Source: Aquimonas sp041395245 (lineage in GTDB: Bacteria > Pseudomonadota > Gammaproteobacteria > Xanthomonadales > Xanthomonadaceae). Taken from it: a stretch of 64,000 nt of DNA. The notes under the pieces were generated by a model, which was given only the letters and a program-made list of their open reading frames with translations, searched no databases and was not told the origin of the DNA. The stretch lies in assembly GCA_041395245.1 (NCBI GenBank), contig JAWLAY010000004.1, forward strand, positions 310,001 to 374,000, given 5' to 3'. A program made the translations under genes and the position numbers. Positions 35,142 through 43,946 of this stretch are shown here, one piece after another. The first letter of the stretch is position 1, and each line of letters starts with the position of its first letter.

Positions 35142-36248
35142 ATGTTGCGTTGGATTGTTGCGTGTTGCGCTGCCCTGCTGCTGTCCGGCTGCGTGACCTA
35201 TCCCACCTACACCTACGATGACGGCCGTGAAGTCCGCTACGTCGACGACGAGACCTACTACGTCGGCGCCGGCAATGGCTATGGCGACTACTACGCCAGC
35301 GAAGATCCCTGGCGTCACTCCGCTTACTACAGCGTGTTCTGGCCGATCCATCGCCTGTATTGGGATAGCTACTGGTATCCCGGTTTCTACTACGGCATCA
35401 CCTACTTTCCACGCGACTATTTCCACATCGGTTGGGGTTCCGGCTGGCATCCGTACTCGGGCTACTGGCACTGGTATGCACCCTATCGATACAGCTGGGC
35501 GGACAACTACTACGCTTGGGATTGGCACCGTGGCCGACACGGCGTCGCAACCACTTCCGCGCCACGATTCGGTCACGCCCGCAACGAAGCCGAGCGCTTG
35601 AACTGGTACGCCCAAGGAAGTTCGGCACCACGGGCTTCGCGCTACGAAATCACCGCCGGCACTGCCGAACAACGCGACGACGCCGCCGGAAACGTCCGGC
35701 CCTCGCGCGCAGCCAGCTACGGTGGATATTCGCCAATCGACCGCAACACCGCTCGCCCTGCTCAGAGCAACGGCTTTTCCACTCCGCCCGCGCGCGTCGC
35801 GTCGCCCGCATCGGCGATTTCGAGGCCCGCAACACGCGAAGCGGCACCCCAACAACGGTCGCCGTATTTGTCGGCACCGGTGACGCGTTCTCGCGTCGGC
35901 AGCGACACGCGAGCGCGACCCGCCGAGTCGTTCGATCTGCCGCAAGCCTCACCACGACGCGCTTCGCCTGGACGTTCTGCACAAATGGAACGCAGCCAGT
36001 TCCGGCAGGATTCGCCTGTGTCGCCATTCGGCGGCGCGGGTGAATCCAGCGGCGGCGCAACGCGCTCCTCAGGCCGCGGCGCGCAAGACGCCGCACCGAT
36101 GCGCTCGCCAAGTCCTCGCATGGAGGCGCCACGCGCAGAGCCGGTCTTCCGTAGCGAACCCGCGCGCACGAGCAGCCCGGTTTCCCGTGGTGATTCACCC
36201 GCACGCGGCGCGGCGCGTGCCGCCAGTCGTGCTGGCGACGAGCAATGA
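35142..36248 (+). CDS. Tyr/Trp-rich lipoprotein with disordered Arg/Ser/Pro tail
   Basis: 368-residue predicted lipoprotein. The signal MLRWIVACCAALLLSGCVTY carries an LSGC lipobox (Cys17). Residues 20-135 are strikingly rich in Tyr and Trp (YWDSYWYPGFYYGITYFPRD and onward), often in alternating Y/W-x pattern. From about 150 to the end the chain is low-complexity Arg, Ala, Ser and Pro, surely disordered. Start at 35142 follows GGAG. Not recognised beyond similarity in style to hypothetical lipoproteins of the order. It converges with the YceI gene on a hairpin. Confidence 0.75.
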   Translation: MLRWIVACCAALLLSGCVTYPTYTYDDGREVRYVDDETYYVGAGNGYGDYYASEDPWRHSAYYSVFWPIHRLYWDSYWYPGFYYGITYFPRDYFHIGWGSGWHPYSGYWHWYAPYRYSWADNYYAWDWHRGRHGVATTSAPRFGHARNEAERLNWYAQGSSAPRASRYEITAGTAEQRDDAAGNVRPSRAASYGGYSPIDRNTARPAQSNGFSTPPARVASPASAISRPATREAAPQQRSPYLSAPVTRSRVGSDTRARPAESFDLPQASPRRASPGRSAQMERSQFRQDSPVSPFGGAGESSGGATRSSGRGAQDAAPMRSPSPRMEAPRAEPVFRSEPARTSSPVSRGDSPARGAARAASRAGDEQ

Positions 36249-36269
36249 TGGCAAGGTGAAACGGAGGAC

Positions 36270-36307
36270 GGAGCGATCAGTCGCGCAATCCGTCGCGTGA
36301 TCGCTCC
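36270..36307. terminator. Hairpin between convergent lipoprotein and yceI genes
   Basis: Perfect 10-bp inverted repeat GGAGCGATCA ... TGATCGCTCC around an 18-base spacer. The right arm lies inside the last codons of the YceI gene. T-runs are absent, so termination is tentative. Confidence 0.4.
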
Positions 36308-36882
36308 GCCTCGATCTGCAACTCCACGCGCACCTCGTCGCCAATCACGCCCGGATAGCGATCCACCCCCAATTCGCGGCGCTGCAGGACCGCCTGGGCG
36401 GAGAAGCCCACCCGCTTTCGGGCAATCCACGGCAACTTGCGCCCCAGCGCATTGCGCTGCACCGTCAACACCACGGGTGTTTGCTGTCCCCGAAAATGCA
36501 ATACGCCATGAACCTCGGCGCGCAGCGCATCGTGTTCGACGATCCGCGTCGAGACGAAGCGGGCCTGCGGATGACTGTTCACGGCAAAGAAGTCGTCACG
36601 CGCCATGCGGCGATTCCAATCGGCGTCGCCAAAATCCAGCGTCCGCAACGGGATCTCCGCCTCAACCTGCGCCGAGGACCAATCCTCGGGATCGAACTGC
36701 AGTTCGCCAGACAGCGACGACAGTGTGGCTATCGACTCTGAAAACCCGGCATGCGACACCTTCAGGACCAGCCGCGAATGGACTGGATCGATTCGCCAGT
36801 GGATCGGCTCTTCCGCTTGGGTGACGTTGCCCAGCGCGGCGACGGCGCAGACTCCGAACAGGCGGAAACAGAACGTCTTCAT
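36277..36882 (-). CDS. YceI family periplasmic protein
   Basis: 201-residue secreted protein with a lipocalin-like YceI fold that binds an isoprenoid-type lipid in family members of known structure. A signal peptide (about 1-23) is followed by WRIDPVHSRLVLKVSHAGFS, the family hallmark, and later DDFFAVNSHPQARFVSTRI and GVIGDEVRVELQIEAER. The open frame extends far upstream through the GTPase gene, but the ATG at 36882 gives the signal peptide and overlaps the GTPase stop by 4 bases. Cotranscribed with the GTPase. Confidence 0.92.
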   Translation of the reverse strand: MKTFCFRLFGVCAVAALGNVTQAEEPIHWRIDPVHSRLVLKVSHAGFSESIATLSSLSGELQFDPEDWSSAQVEAEIPLRTLDFGDADWNRRMARDDFFAVNSHPQARFVSTRIVEHDALRAEVHGVLHFRGQQTPVVLTVQRNALGRKLPWIARKRVGFSAQAVLQRRELGVDRYPGVIGDEVRVELQIEAERSRDGLRD

Positions 36883-38387
36883 GGCCGATCTTCCGAAGCC
36901 GCGCCAGGACGCCCCGATGCATCGCCAAGGAGTTGTTGCGCCAGGGCCGCAACGCGTTGAATCCGAGGTGCCGCGTCCGCGTGCAGCGCCGCCTCGAATG
37001 CGGCCAAGGTCGCGTTCCGATCCAGATCGCCTGCATCCGAAAACGCGTTCGCCATGGCTCGCCCCAAACTGTCGAAGATCAATCCGTAGGCAACGGCGTG
37101 GGTCACACCACCACCCAGCGTGCCCAGCCCGGGAAAGGCTTTCAGCGCATTGCCCGCAATCGCCAATACGATCCCGGTACGCGTCCTGACCACCTTGCTG
37201 GCCTGGGAAACCATGGCGTCCAGATCCAGATCGCGCATTCGCAATCGGTACAGCGCCGCCAGCTCGCGCGCCATCGCGGTGGCCAACGCGCCCTGCAGAA
37301 GCAAATCCGTACCCGGAGCCACGCTGGCCAGCGCGGCCACGATGGCGCGCCGCGTGTAACGCGTGACGATGCGATCCACTTCCGCGGCTTGCACGGCCTG
37401 CTCCTGTGCCGACAGTTGCCGCTCCAGCTGGCTCAGTGTCGCCTTTTGACGACCCGCCTCGAACACCTGAGGACCTTCGCCCGCGATGGACAGCAAGGCC
37501 TGCTGCAACGCTTCGATTTGCGCGGGCTGCTGGCGCTGCACGGTTTCGTATCGCCCATCCGGCCATTCCTTTCGCAGCGCCTCGACAAACCCTGCGCTGA
37601 CCGCCAGCACCTCGATCCCCAGCGGCGAGTAGCGGGTGCGCCAGTGCGTCAGAAGGGTTGTGCGCTCGGTGTCGGCGTAGCGGTCCTGCTTGTTCAGCAC
37701 CAACAAAACCGGACGATCAAATCGGGACAAAGCCCGCAAATCGGCATCCTGCGAGCGGGTGAGATCCGCATCGGCGACATACACCAGCACATGCGCCCGG
37801 GCGGCTTCGGCCTCGGCCATCTGCGCGTGAAGCGCACCGTCAACCTGTTGTTGACCCGGCACGTCGGCCAGTACGACCCGCTGCGAACCCAGCACGATCT
37901 CGTGATGCGACACCGTGTCGGTCGACCCGCCGCGCACATCGATTTCGCCCTCCGCAGCGGGCTGCATGGCGCGGAGCAGACTGGTCTTTCCACTGGAAAT
38001 ATCGCCATAGATCGCGACATACAGTCGTCGGTCCGCCTCGCGAAACTCCAGTTGCCGCAGTTCCTCACGCAGCGCGAGCGTGTCCGATCCACGGGCATCC
38101 AGTTGCGTGATTCGCGCGTCGATCAGTCCGCGATCCAGCGTCTGTACCGCTCGCTTCCGGCGTACGCCCGGTCTGAGCAACTGCCAAAGCAGCCACAGTC
38201 CGAATCCAAGTCCCGCCGCAACGGGCAGCAGCAACGCCCAGCGCAGCCAGCCCGGCAACGCCTGCAATTCCTGCCACCACAGCACCGCCTCGCGCCCCAC
38301 CTGCAGCCACCAGTAGAGCGCCATCGCGCCGACCAGCAACAGCAGTGCAGCAAGCACGCGACGAATGATCAGGCCGCTCATCGACAT
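36879..38387 (-). CDS. Membrane-associated GTPase with C-terminal DUF697-like region
   Basis: 502-residue protein. Two N-terminal membrane helices (about 5-25 and 45-70) precede a GTPase domain (about 125-310). This has P-loop GDISSGKTSLL, switch II DVPGQQQ and base-specificity motif NKQD. The C-terminal part (about 350-460) is helical and hydrophobic, with glycine-rich stretches (GIVLAIAGNALKAFPGLGTLGGG), as in DUF697 proteins. The ATG at 38387 has GGAA at good spacing. It is divergent from the hybrid sensor kinase and coupled to yceI. The pairing suggests an envelope stress or lipid-related role, which is inference only. Confidence 0.82.
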   Translation of the reverse strand: MSMSGLIIRRVLAALLLLVGAMALYWWLQVGREAVLWWQELQALPGWLRWALLLPVAAGLGFGLWLLWQLLRPGVRRKRAVQTLDRGLIDARITQLDARGSDTLALREELRQLEFREADRRLYVAIYGDISSGKTSLLRAMQPAAEGEIDVRGGSTDTVSHHEIVLGSQRVVLADVPGQQQVDGALHAQMAEAEAARAHVLVYVADADLTRSQDADLRALSRFDRPVLLVLNKQDRYADTERTTLLTHWRTRYSPLGIEVLAVSAGFVEALRKEWPDGRYETVQRQQPAQIEALQQALLSIAGEGPQVFEAGRQKATLSQLERQLSAQEQAVQAAEVDRIVTRYTRRAIVAALASVAPGTDLLLQGALATAMARELAALYRLRMRDLDLDAMVSQASKVVRTRTGIVLAIAGNALKAFPGLGTLGGGVTHAVAYGLIFDSLGRAMANAFSDAGDLDRNATLAAFEAALHADAAPRIQRVAALAQQLLGDASGRPGAASEDRP

Positions 38388-38475
38388 CGGATTCCTTCGT
38401 TCCATCGCCGCACGCGGATTGCGCACGGCGCTCACTGTGGCAGGATCGTATCAACACGGACTGCGCAGAACCTCC

Positions 38476-41400
38476 ATGAACACGCACGCAGCATACCGAT
38501 CAGCGACGTCATCCATCGACTTGCCCTCGGCTCCATGTGGGTCACGCGAACGGCTGGCTTTGTGGTCGCGAATGCTGATCGCGGTGCTGGTGCTATGCGT
38601 GTTGGGCGCGACCTCCGCGCTGGCCGAACCGTCGGCCCGGCGACTCCCGGAAACCCCGCAGTTCGAACACTTCGGCCCCGAGCATGGCCTGCCGTCCAGC
38701 ACGGTGTACGCGCTGGCGCAAGACGGCAGGGGCTATCTGTGGATCGGCACGGCGGACGGACTGGCGCGCTACGACGGCGTCGGCTTCAAGGTTTATCGCC
38801 ACGATCCCGGAGACCCCGCGTCGCTGCCGTCGAACGTCGTGCAAGCCCTCCACGTCGATGCCAGTCAACGGTTATGGGTGGCCTGTGAGGGTGGCGGCTT
38901 GAGCGTACTTGACGACGCGTTGAGCAGTCATTTCGATCATTACAACGAGACAAATCTGAAAAACTTCTCGGCACCCGATGTATGGACGATCACGTCTGAT
39001 GTCCACGGCGCACTTTGGTTCGGGGGATTCGGAAGTGGCTTGCATCACTGGCTCCCCGGCAGCCCGACACTGCATCGCCTCACACACGATGATGCTGATG
39101 AAAACAGTCTCCCTGATGACAATATCCTCTCACTTGCATGGGATGCGGGCGGTGCTTTGGTTGTCGGCACGTCCAGTGGCTTGGCGAAACTGACCGATCA
39201 GTCGCTTGCGCGCTTACCGATCAGCTCATCTCCCGCAGCAAATTTCGTAATCCAACTAACTGGCTCGCCATCGGGTGCAGGAACTCACATCGGGACTCGC
39301 GCTGGGCTGTTCCTGATGGACAACACAGGCGAAACCTCCGAGGTCTCCTCAGGGGCAGGCACGCAAGCGGTGACCGCGCTGTTGGAAGATGACCGGGGAA
39401 CACTCTGGCTTGGCACAAGAAATGGGCTGTTTCATCGGGACAGTTCCAGCATGTGGCATCACTATCGGGGCTCGGCAAACAAGAAGCGGGCACTGTCAGG
39501 CAATGCCGTCAATGCCGTAATTGAAGATCACGAGGGAGGGCTATGGATCGCCACCTTAGAACGCGGGCTGAGCCGACTGTCGCCAAGCTGGCGCAACTTC
39601 AGCGTTTTTCAAACGTCCTCACCGAGCTTTGAAAGCGCAGAGCCCAAGGGGCTCGCACCAGCGCAAGACGGCGGTGTCTGGGTAGTCAGTCTCCCCGCCA
39701 TACTCAGCCATATCGATCTTCGCAGCGGTGAGGTTCGTGCAGTACTTGGCGAACCCGGCGCATTGCCTCATGACCGGCCACTGTCGGTACTGCAGACGCG
39801 AGACGGTGCGATCTGGATAGGACATCGTACTGGGCTCATGCGATATGACGAGCACAGCGGGGAATTCCAATCCTTCGGCACATCGGACGCGATACCGCTC
39901 CCCAACGGCTACGTCGATCAACTTGTCGATGCGGGCGACAGCTTCTGGCTGTCAGCCCAGGGCGGTGGTTTGCAGCGGCGCGGTTTAAATGGTGCCGTGC
40001 TTGAAACCATCACCGAGGGTGAGGCAGGCCTCGATAGCGTCGACACAGAACAATTGCTGCTGACCGATGACATGACTTTATGGTGGTCAGGCGCTACAGG
40101 ATTGCGGAGAAGAAAACCGGGTTCCGACGCGTTCGAAAAGCCCGCAGGTAGTCCCGAAGGCAGGATTTACGGCTTCGACCTGCACGACGAACATCTTTGG
40201 CTTCATCGCATGGAAGGATTGGAGCACTACCGTATCTCAGGTGACGTGATGCAGCTTTTGGAAAGGCTGGATGGACGCTCCGGGCTACCCCCAGTCGAGT
40301 CCGGCGGGGTCAGTGTCGATTCGCTCGGTGATGTCTGGCTGACGACGGCGCGGGGCCTGTACCGCTATCGACCAGCACGCGAAAAACAAGCCGCGGAGTT
40401 GCGAGTCTTCTCACAGCGCGATGGACTACCTAGTGCCGAGTTCTACAAGCGACCGCCACTGGCTCTCCACGACGGGAGACTGATTGCCTCGACCCTGGAA
40501 GGCGTAATCGCCTTTGATCCGCAGCGCCTGCAATCCAACCAGGCCACATCCTCGCTGCAGTGGGAATACCTATCGGTCGCACGCGAGGGCAGCCGAAGTG
40601 CGCTCAGCCCAGGTCGATCGATTGACCTCCGCGCTGCCGACACCGATCTGCGCATCGCGGTTCGCCTGCTGTCGTTTGCCGATCCCAGCGCCAATCGATA
40701 CCGCTTCCGTTTGCAGGGCATCGATGCGGGCTGGGTGGAGACCGGCAATATCCCCGAGCGCAGCTATCCGTCACTGCCGGTAGGCGAATATCTGCTGGAA
40801 GTCGCCGCCACCAACGCAGAGGGACAGTGGACGGCGCCCTTGCAAACGCAAATCCGGATGCCCGCCGTGTGGTGGCTGAGCCTGCCAGCCAAATTCGCTT
40901 ACCTGCTGTGTCTGTCGTTGATCGGCGGGCTGTTGCTGCGAGCCTGGCGTTTCCGCCTCGCCGAACGTCATCAACTGGCAATGGCGGAACAGGCCCGGCA
41001 ACTGGCGGAGCAGGCATCCCGCGCCAAGGGTCGTTTTCTGTCAACGCTGGGTCACGAGATCCGCACGCCCATGACCGGACTGTTGGGCATGAACGAACTG
41101 CTGCTGCACAGCGAGCTGTTGCCAGCGCAACGCCAGCAGGCCGAGGCCGTGCGCCGCAGTGGGCAAATGATGTTGCGGCTGCTCAATGAGTCGCTGGACA
41201 TCGCCCGTATCGACGCGGGCAAACTGCAGATCGAACCGCAGCCCACCGATCTGCATCAGCTGCTGCGCGATGTCGCCGAGTTGCAGAGTGCACCGGCACA
41301 GCGCAAGGGACTGCACTTCGCACTCGACATGGATGCCGCGCTGCCGTGCTGGGTCTTGGTCGATCCGCTGCGCCTGCAGCAGATTCTGCTCAACCTCACC

Positions 41401-42129
41401 GGCAATGCCATCAAGTTCACCGCGACCGGCGAGGTACGACTGCGGGCGGAGACGCAGGCGATGGACGGTGACCGGGTGTCATTGCGCTTTGAGGTGCGCG
41501 ACAGTGGCCCCGGCATGGATGCGGAAACGCTGGCGCGCCTGTTTCAGCCATTCGAGCAGGCACATGGCGGTCGGACCGCCCAGCAGTTTGGCGGAAGCGG
41601 CCTCGGCCTGCTGATCAGTCGTCAGCTGGCGGAAGCGATGCAGGGCGAGGTTCGCGCAACCAGCACGGTCGGACAAGGCAGCACGTTTACATTGACCCTG
41701 CCGACGGACGTGACAAAGGCGAATCAGCCCGTCGCGCCCGCGCCCGTGGAACACGGCGAAACGACCGCACAAACGCTGCTGCTGGTGGAAGACGAAGCCG
41801 ACGTCGCCGCGGCCGTCGGTGGCTTGCTGCGCCAGATGGGCCACGAGGTGGATCACGCCGAACACGCATTGCGCGCACTCAGCCTGATCGCGCAACGCGA
41901 CTATTCGCAGGCCGTGCTGGACCTGGACCTGCCGGGCATTGATGGGCTTACGCTGGCGGGCATGCTGCGCAAGCAACGCCCAAACATGCGACTGATCGCG
42001 CTCACCGCGCGCGCGGAAGCGGATACCGAACAACGCGCCTTGGCGGCGGGCTTTTCGGTGTTCCTGCGCAAGCCCATGAGTCTGGCCCAACTGCGCGCCG
42101 CGATCAGCGACGACGCGCCAACGCCATAG
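38476..42129 (+). CDS. Hybrid sensor histidine kinase with beta-propeller sensor
   Basis: 1217-residue hybrid two-component kinase. After a signal/anchor helix (about 33-52) comes a periplasmic sensor of about 650 residues built of Reg_prop repeats (LAQDGRGYLWIGTADGLARY and similar), forming two seven-bladed propellers. A Y_Y_Y domain (about 700-790), one membrane helix (about 800-822), HisKA with His860 in LGHEIRTPM, HATPase with LNLTGNAIKF, DSGPGM and GGSGLGLLIS, and a receiver with Asp1149 and RKPM follow. No output HTH is present, so it signals through a separate regulator. Propeller sensors of this class often sense sugars or polysaccharide fragments. The ATG at 38476 has only a weak Shine-Dalgarno; 38572 is an alternative. 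Confidence 0.92.
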   Translation: MNTHAAYRSATSSIDLPSAPCGSRERLALWSRMLIAVLVLCVLGATSALAEPSARRLPETPQFEHFGPEHGLPSSTVYALAQDGRGYLWIGTADGLARYDGVGFKVYRHDPGDPASLPSNVVQALHVDASQRLWVACEGGGLSVLDDALSSHFDHYNETNLKNFSAPDVWTITSDVHGALWFGGFGSGLHHWLPGSPTLHRLTHDDADENSLPDDNILSLAWDAGGALVVGTSSGLAKLTDQSLARLPISSSPAANFVIQLTGSPSGAGTHIGTRAGLFLMDNTGETSEVSSGAGTQAVTALLEDDRGTLWLGTRNGLFHRDSSSMWHHYRGSANKKRALSGNAVNAVIEDHEGGLWIATLERGLSRLSPSWRNFSVFQTSSPSFESAEPKGLAPAQDGGVWVVSLPAILSHIDLRSGEVRAVLGEPGALPHDRPLSVLQTRDGAIWIGHRTGLMRYDEHSGEFQSFGTSDAIPLPNGYVDQLVDAGDSFWLSAQGGGLQRRGLNGAVLETITEGEAGLDSVDTEQLLLTDDMTLWWSGATGLRRRKPGSDAFEKPAGSPEGRIYGFDLHDEHLWLHRMEGLEHYRISGDVMQLLERLDGRSGLPPVESGGVSVDSLGDVWLTTARGLYRYRPAREKQAAELRVFSQRDGLPSAEFYKRPPLALHDGRLIASTLEGVIAFDPQRLQSNQATSSLQWEYLSVAREGSRSALSPGRSIDLRAADTDLRIAVRLLSFADPSANRYRFRLQGIDAGWVETGNIPERSYPSLPVGEYLLEVAATNAEGQWTAPLQTQIRMPAVWWLSLPAKFAYLLCLSLIGGLLLRAWRFRLAERHQLAMAEQARQLAEQASRAKGRFLSTLGHEIRTPMTGLLGMNELLLHSELLPAQRQQAEAVRRSGQMMLRLLNESLDIARIDAGKLQIEPQPTDLHQLLRDVAELQSAPAQRKGLHFALDMDAALPCWVLVDPLRLQQILLNLTGNAIKFTATGEVRLRAETQAMDGDRVSLRFEVRDSGPGMDAETLARLFQPFEQAHGGRTAQQFGGSGLGLLISRQLAEAMQGEVRATSTVGQGSTFTLTLPTDVTKANQPVAPAPVEHGETTAQTLLLVEDEADVAAAVGGLLRQMGHEVDHAEHALRALSLIAQRDYSQAVLDLDLPGIDGLTLAGMLRKQRPNMRLIALTARAEADTEQRALAAGFSVFLRKPMSLAQLRAAISDDAPTP

Positions 42130-42145
42130 CACATTAGGTGTGCTA
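42127..42145 (+). terminator. Small hairpin at the end of the hybrid kinase gene
   Basis: TAGCACA - TTAGG - TGTGCTA, a 7-bp perfect stem overlapping the stop codon. Short and without a T-run; low confidence as a terminator. Confidence 0.3.
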
Positions 42146-42174
42146 CCCGACCCACCCGTCGATCGACGCGGACG

Positions 42175-43014
42175 CTACAACTCGATGTGATCGACGCCGC
42201 GCCATGTCTGCAGTTGGTCGAGAACATCCGAAACCAGCGGCTGCACGGCTTCGGCCAACAACGCCGACCTGGCCAGACCCTCGCAACGTCCGAACAGGCT
42301 TTGCCGGAGCTGTTCCTCGCCATGCACACGATGGGCAAGATCGTCCAGCACGGCACCGAACTCGCTGGGCGTCGGGCTGAAAGGCAAACCCGCAAACAGT
42401 CTAGCCAGAGCCGAAAACACCGCTTGTGCGTCGGACGGCCAACCGTAGTCCTCGGGACGATAGTCGGGCATTGCGGTTTCCGCATCGGTCCAGACCCGGA
42501 AACACAACTTGGCCAGCGAGTGATACAGCACGCCCTCGCAGATCAACAGCACCAGCAGATTGCCACGGTGCGCGATCACGGTGCCTGCCTGACTGTGCCA
42601 TTCCGCGGAGCGCAGGAATCCGGTCAAACGCATCTGGTCGGCAAACCCCGCCGCCTGCAACTGGTCCAGAATCAACAGGCAGCGATCCGCCTCGGAATAG
42701 GCACAGGCCTCGGTGATCACCCGCTCGAAGGCGGATAACTGTGGCTCTGCCACACCGCTCGCACCATCCTCGGCCGCCACCTCGACCATCACTCTCGGCG
42801 GCTCGGGCACGGTGAAATCGTGGTAGCACACGCGTGGATACGCCAAGGCCAGGCCCAAGGCATTGGCGAACGCCGTCTTGCGCCGCCCCGCACTGCCGTC
42901 CACGTGCAGGCATCGCACATGCGCGACCTCCGCATCGAGGACACATTGCAAGGCAAAACCATAGTCCGCATTCGATTCGAAACCGTAGCGGGCAAGATCA
43001 CTGCGCAAGGACAT
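42175..43014 (-). CDS. P-loop ATP-binding protein of unknown role
   Basis: 279-residue cytosolic protein. It has a Walker A-like HVDGSAGRRKTAFANALG (GxxGxxKT, with Arg where the motif normally has Gly) and a Walker B-like RCLLILDQLQ, plus a sensor-like stretch TVIAHRGNLLVLLI. The arrangement resembles a AAA/MoxR- or DnaC-like NTPase with a short C-terminal helical region (about 200-279). I know no named family. It lies downstream of rplU-rpmA on the same strand, beyond their terminator, so it is probably separately transcribed. Confidence 0.6.
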   Translation of the reverse strand: MSLRSDLARYGFESNADYGFALQCVLDAEVAHVRCLHVDGSAGRRKTAFANALGLALAYPRVCYHDFTVPEPPRVMVEVAAEDGASGVAEPQLSAFERVITEACAYSEADRCLLILDQLQAAGFADQMRLTGFLRSAEWHSQAGTVIAHRGNLLVLLICEGVLYHSLAKLCFRVWTDAETAMPDYRPEDYGWPSDAQAVFSALARLFAGLPFSPTPSEFGAVLDDLAHRVHGEEQLRQSLFGRCEGLARSALLAEAVQPLVSDVLDQLQTWRGVDHIEL

Positions 43015-43082
43015 GGAGATTCCGTATTGACCCGACGTGGGCAGTGTGGCGTATGGCAGGAGTGAACGGGAATGTGACCCAC

Positions 43083-43108
43083 AAAAAACCCCGCCGAAGC
43101 GGGGTTTT
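43083..43108 (-). terminator. Intrinsic terminator of rplU-rpmA
   Basis: Read on the minus strand: AAAACCCCGC-TTCG-GCGGGGTTTTTT. Strong stem with a UUCG tetraloop and T-run, 21 bases after the rpmA stop. Confidence 0.92.
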
Positions 43109-43128
43109 CAGTTCGATGCGTTGCGCGC

Positions 43129-43389
<261 letters not shown>

Positions 43390-43401
43390 GACGTGTGCTC
43401 C

Positions 43402-43722
43402 TTACTTGCTGCCACCGGCGATGCCGGTGATCTCGATTTCGGTGTAATGCTGACGATGTCCCTGCTGCTTGCGGAAATGCTTGCGGCGACGGAACTTGAT
43501 GATGTGAACCTTGTCGGCCCGGCCATGCGCCTTGACCGTAGCGGTGACCTTGGCACCAGCGACCAGCGGGGTACCGACGGTCACACCGTCGCCTTCACCC
43601 ACGAGCAGCACCTGATCCAGATCGATCGAGCTGCCTTCGGCCACATCCAGCTTTTCAACGCGCAGGGTTTCACCCTGCATGACGCGGTACTGCTTACCGC
43701 CGGTAACGATGACTGCGTACAT
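43402..43722 (-). CDS. rplU: 50S ribosomal protein L21
   Basis: 106-residue large-subunit protein. MYAVIVTGGKQYRVMQGETLRVEKL is the family opening (split here only by reading), and KFRRRKHFRKQQGHRQHYTEIEI is the rRNA-binding tail. First gene of the rplU-rpmA operon. The usual next gene, obg, does not follow; a terminator does. The region upstream (43723-43946) carries its promoter divergent from uvrA. Confidence 0.98.
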   Translation of the reverse strand: MYAVIVTGGKQYRVMQGETLRVEKLDVAEGSSIDLDQVLLVGEGDGVTVGTPLVAGAKVTATVKAHGRADKVHIIKFRRRKHFRKQQGHRQHYTEIEITGIAGGSK

Positions 43723-43946
43723 CTGCGAATTCCTCTGTAGTTATTTTTCCTGCACTGGCAGCCACTTGCCCGAATCCGGGACAGCTTCTCACGCCACGCC
43801 ACGGGGCGTTGGACGCAAGACGGCCAAAACAGACCGCGCATGGTAGGCGATCTGTGGATTCTGGTCAAACTTTCACCATCGCGTCGCCGTGACGATCAGG
43901 CTACCGCGACACCTTACACTGGGTGCCCTTTGCTTCGATTCAGACC

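Noticed and set aside
34740..35945. 401-codon open frame on the minus strand across repeat copy 2 and the lipoprotein gene
   Set aside because: It is antisense to a lipoprotein gene with a clear lipobox and Shine-Dalgarno, and its C-terminal part is the translated palindromic element. The same applies to open frames across the other copies.
43723..43946. LexA/SOS box in front of uvrA
   Set aside because: No CTGT-N8-ACAG and no TTAG-N6-TACTA-like motif was found by reading the region.
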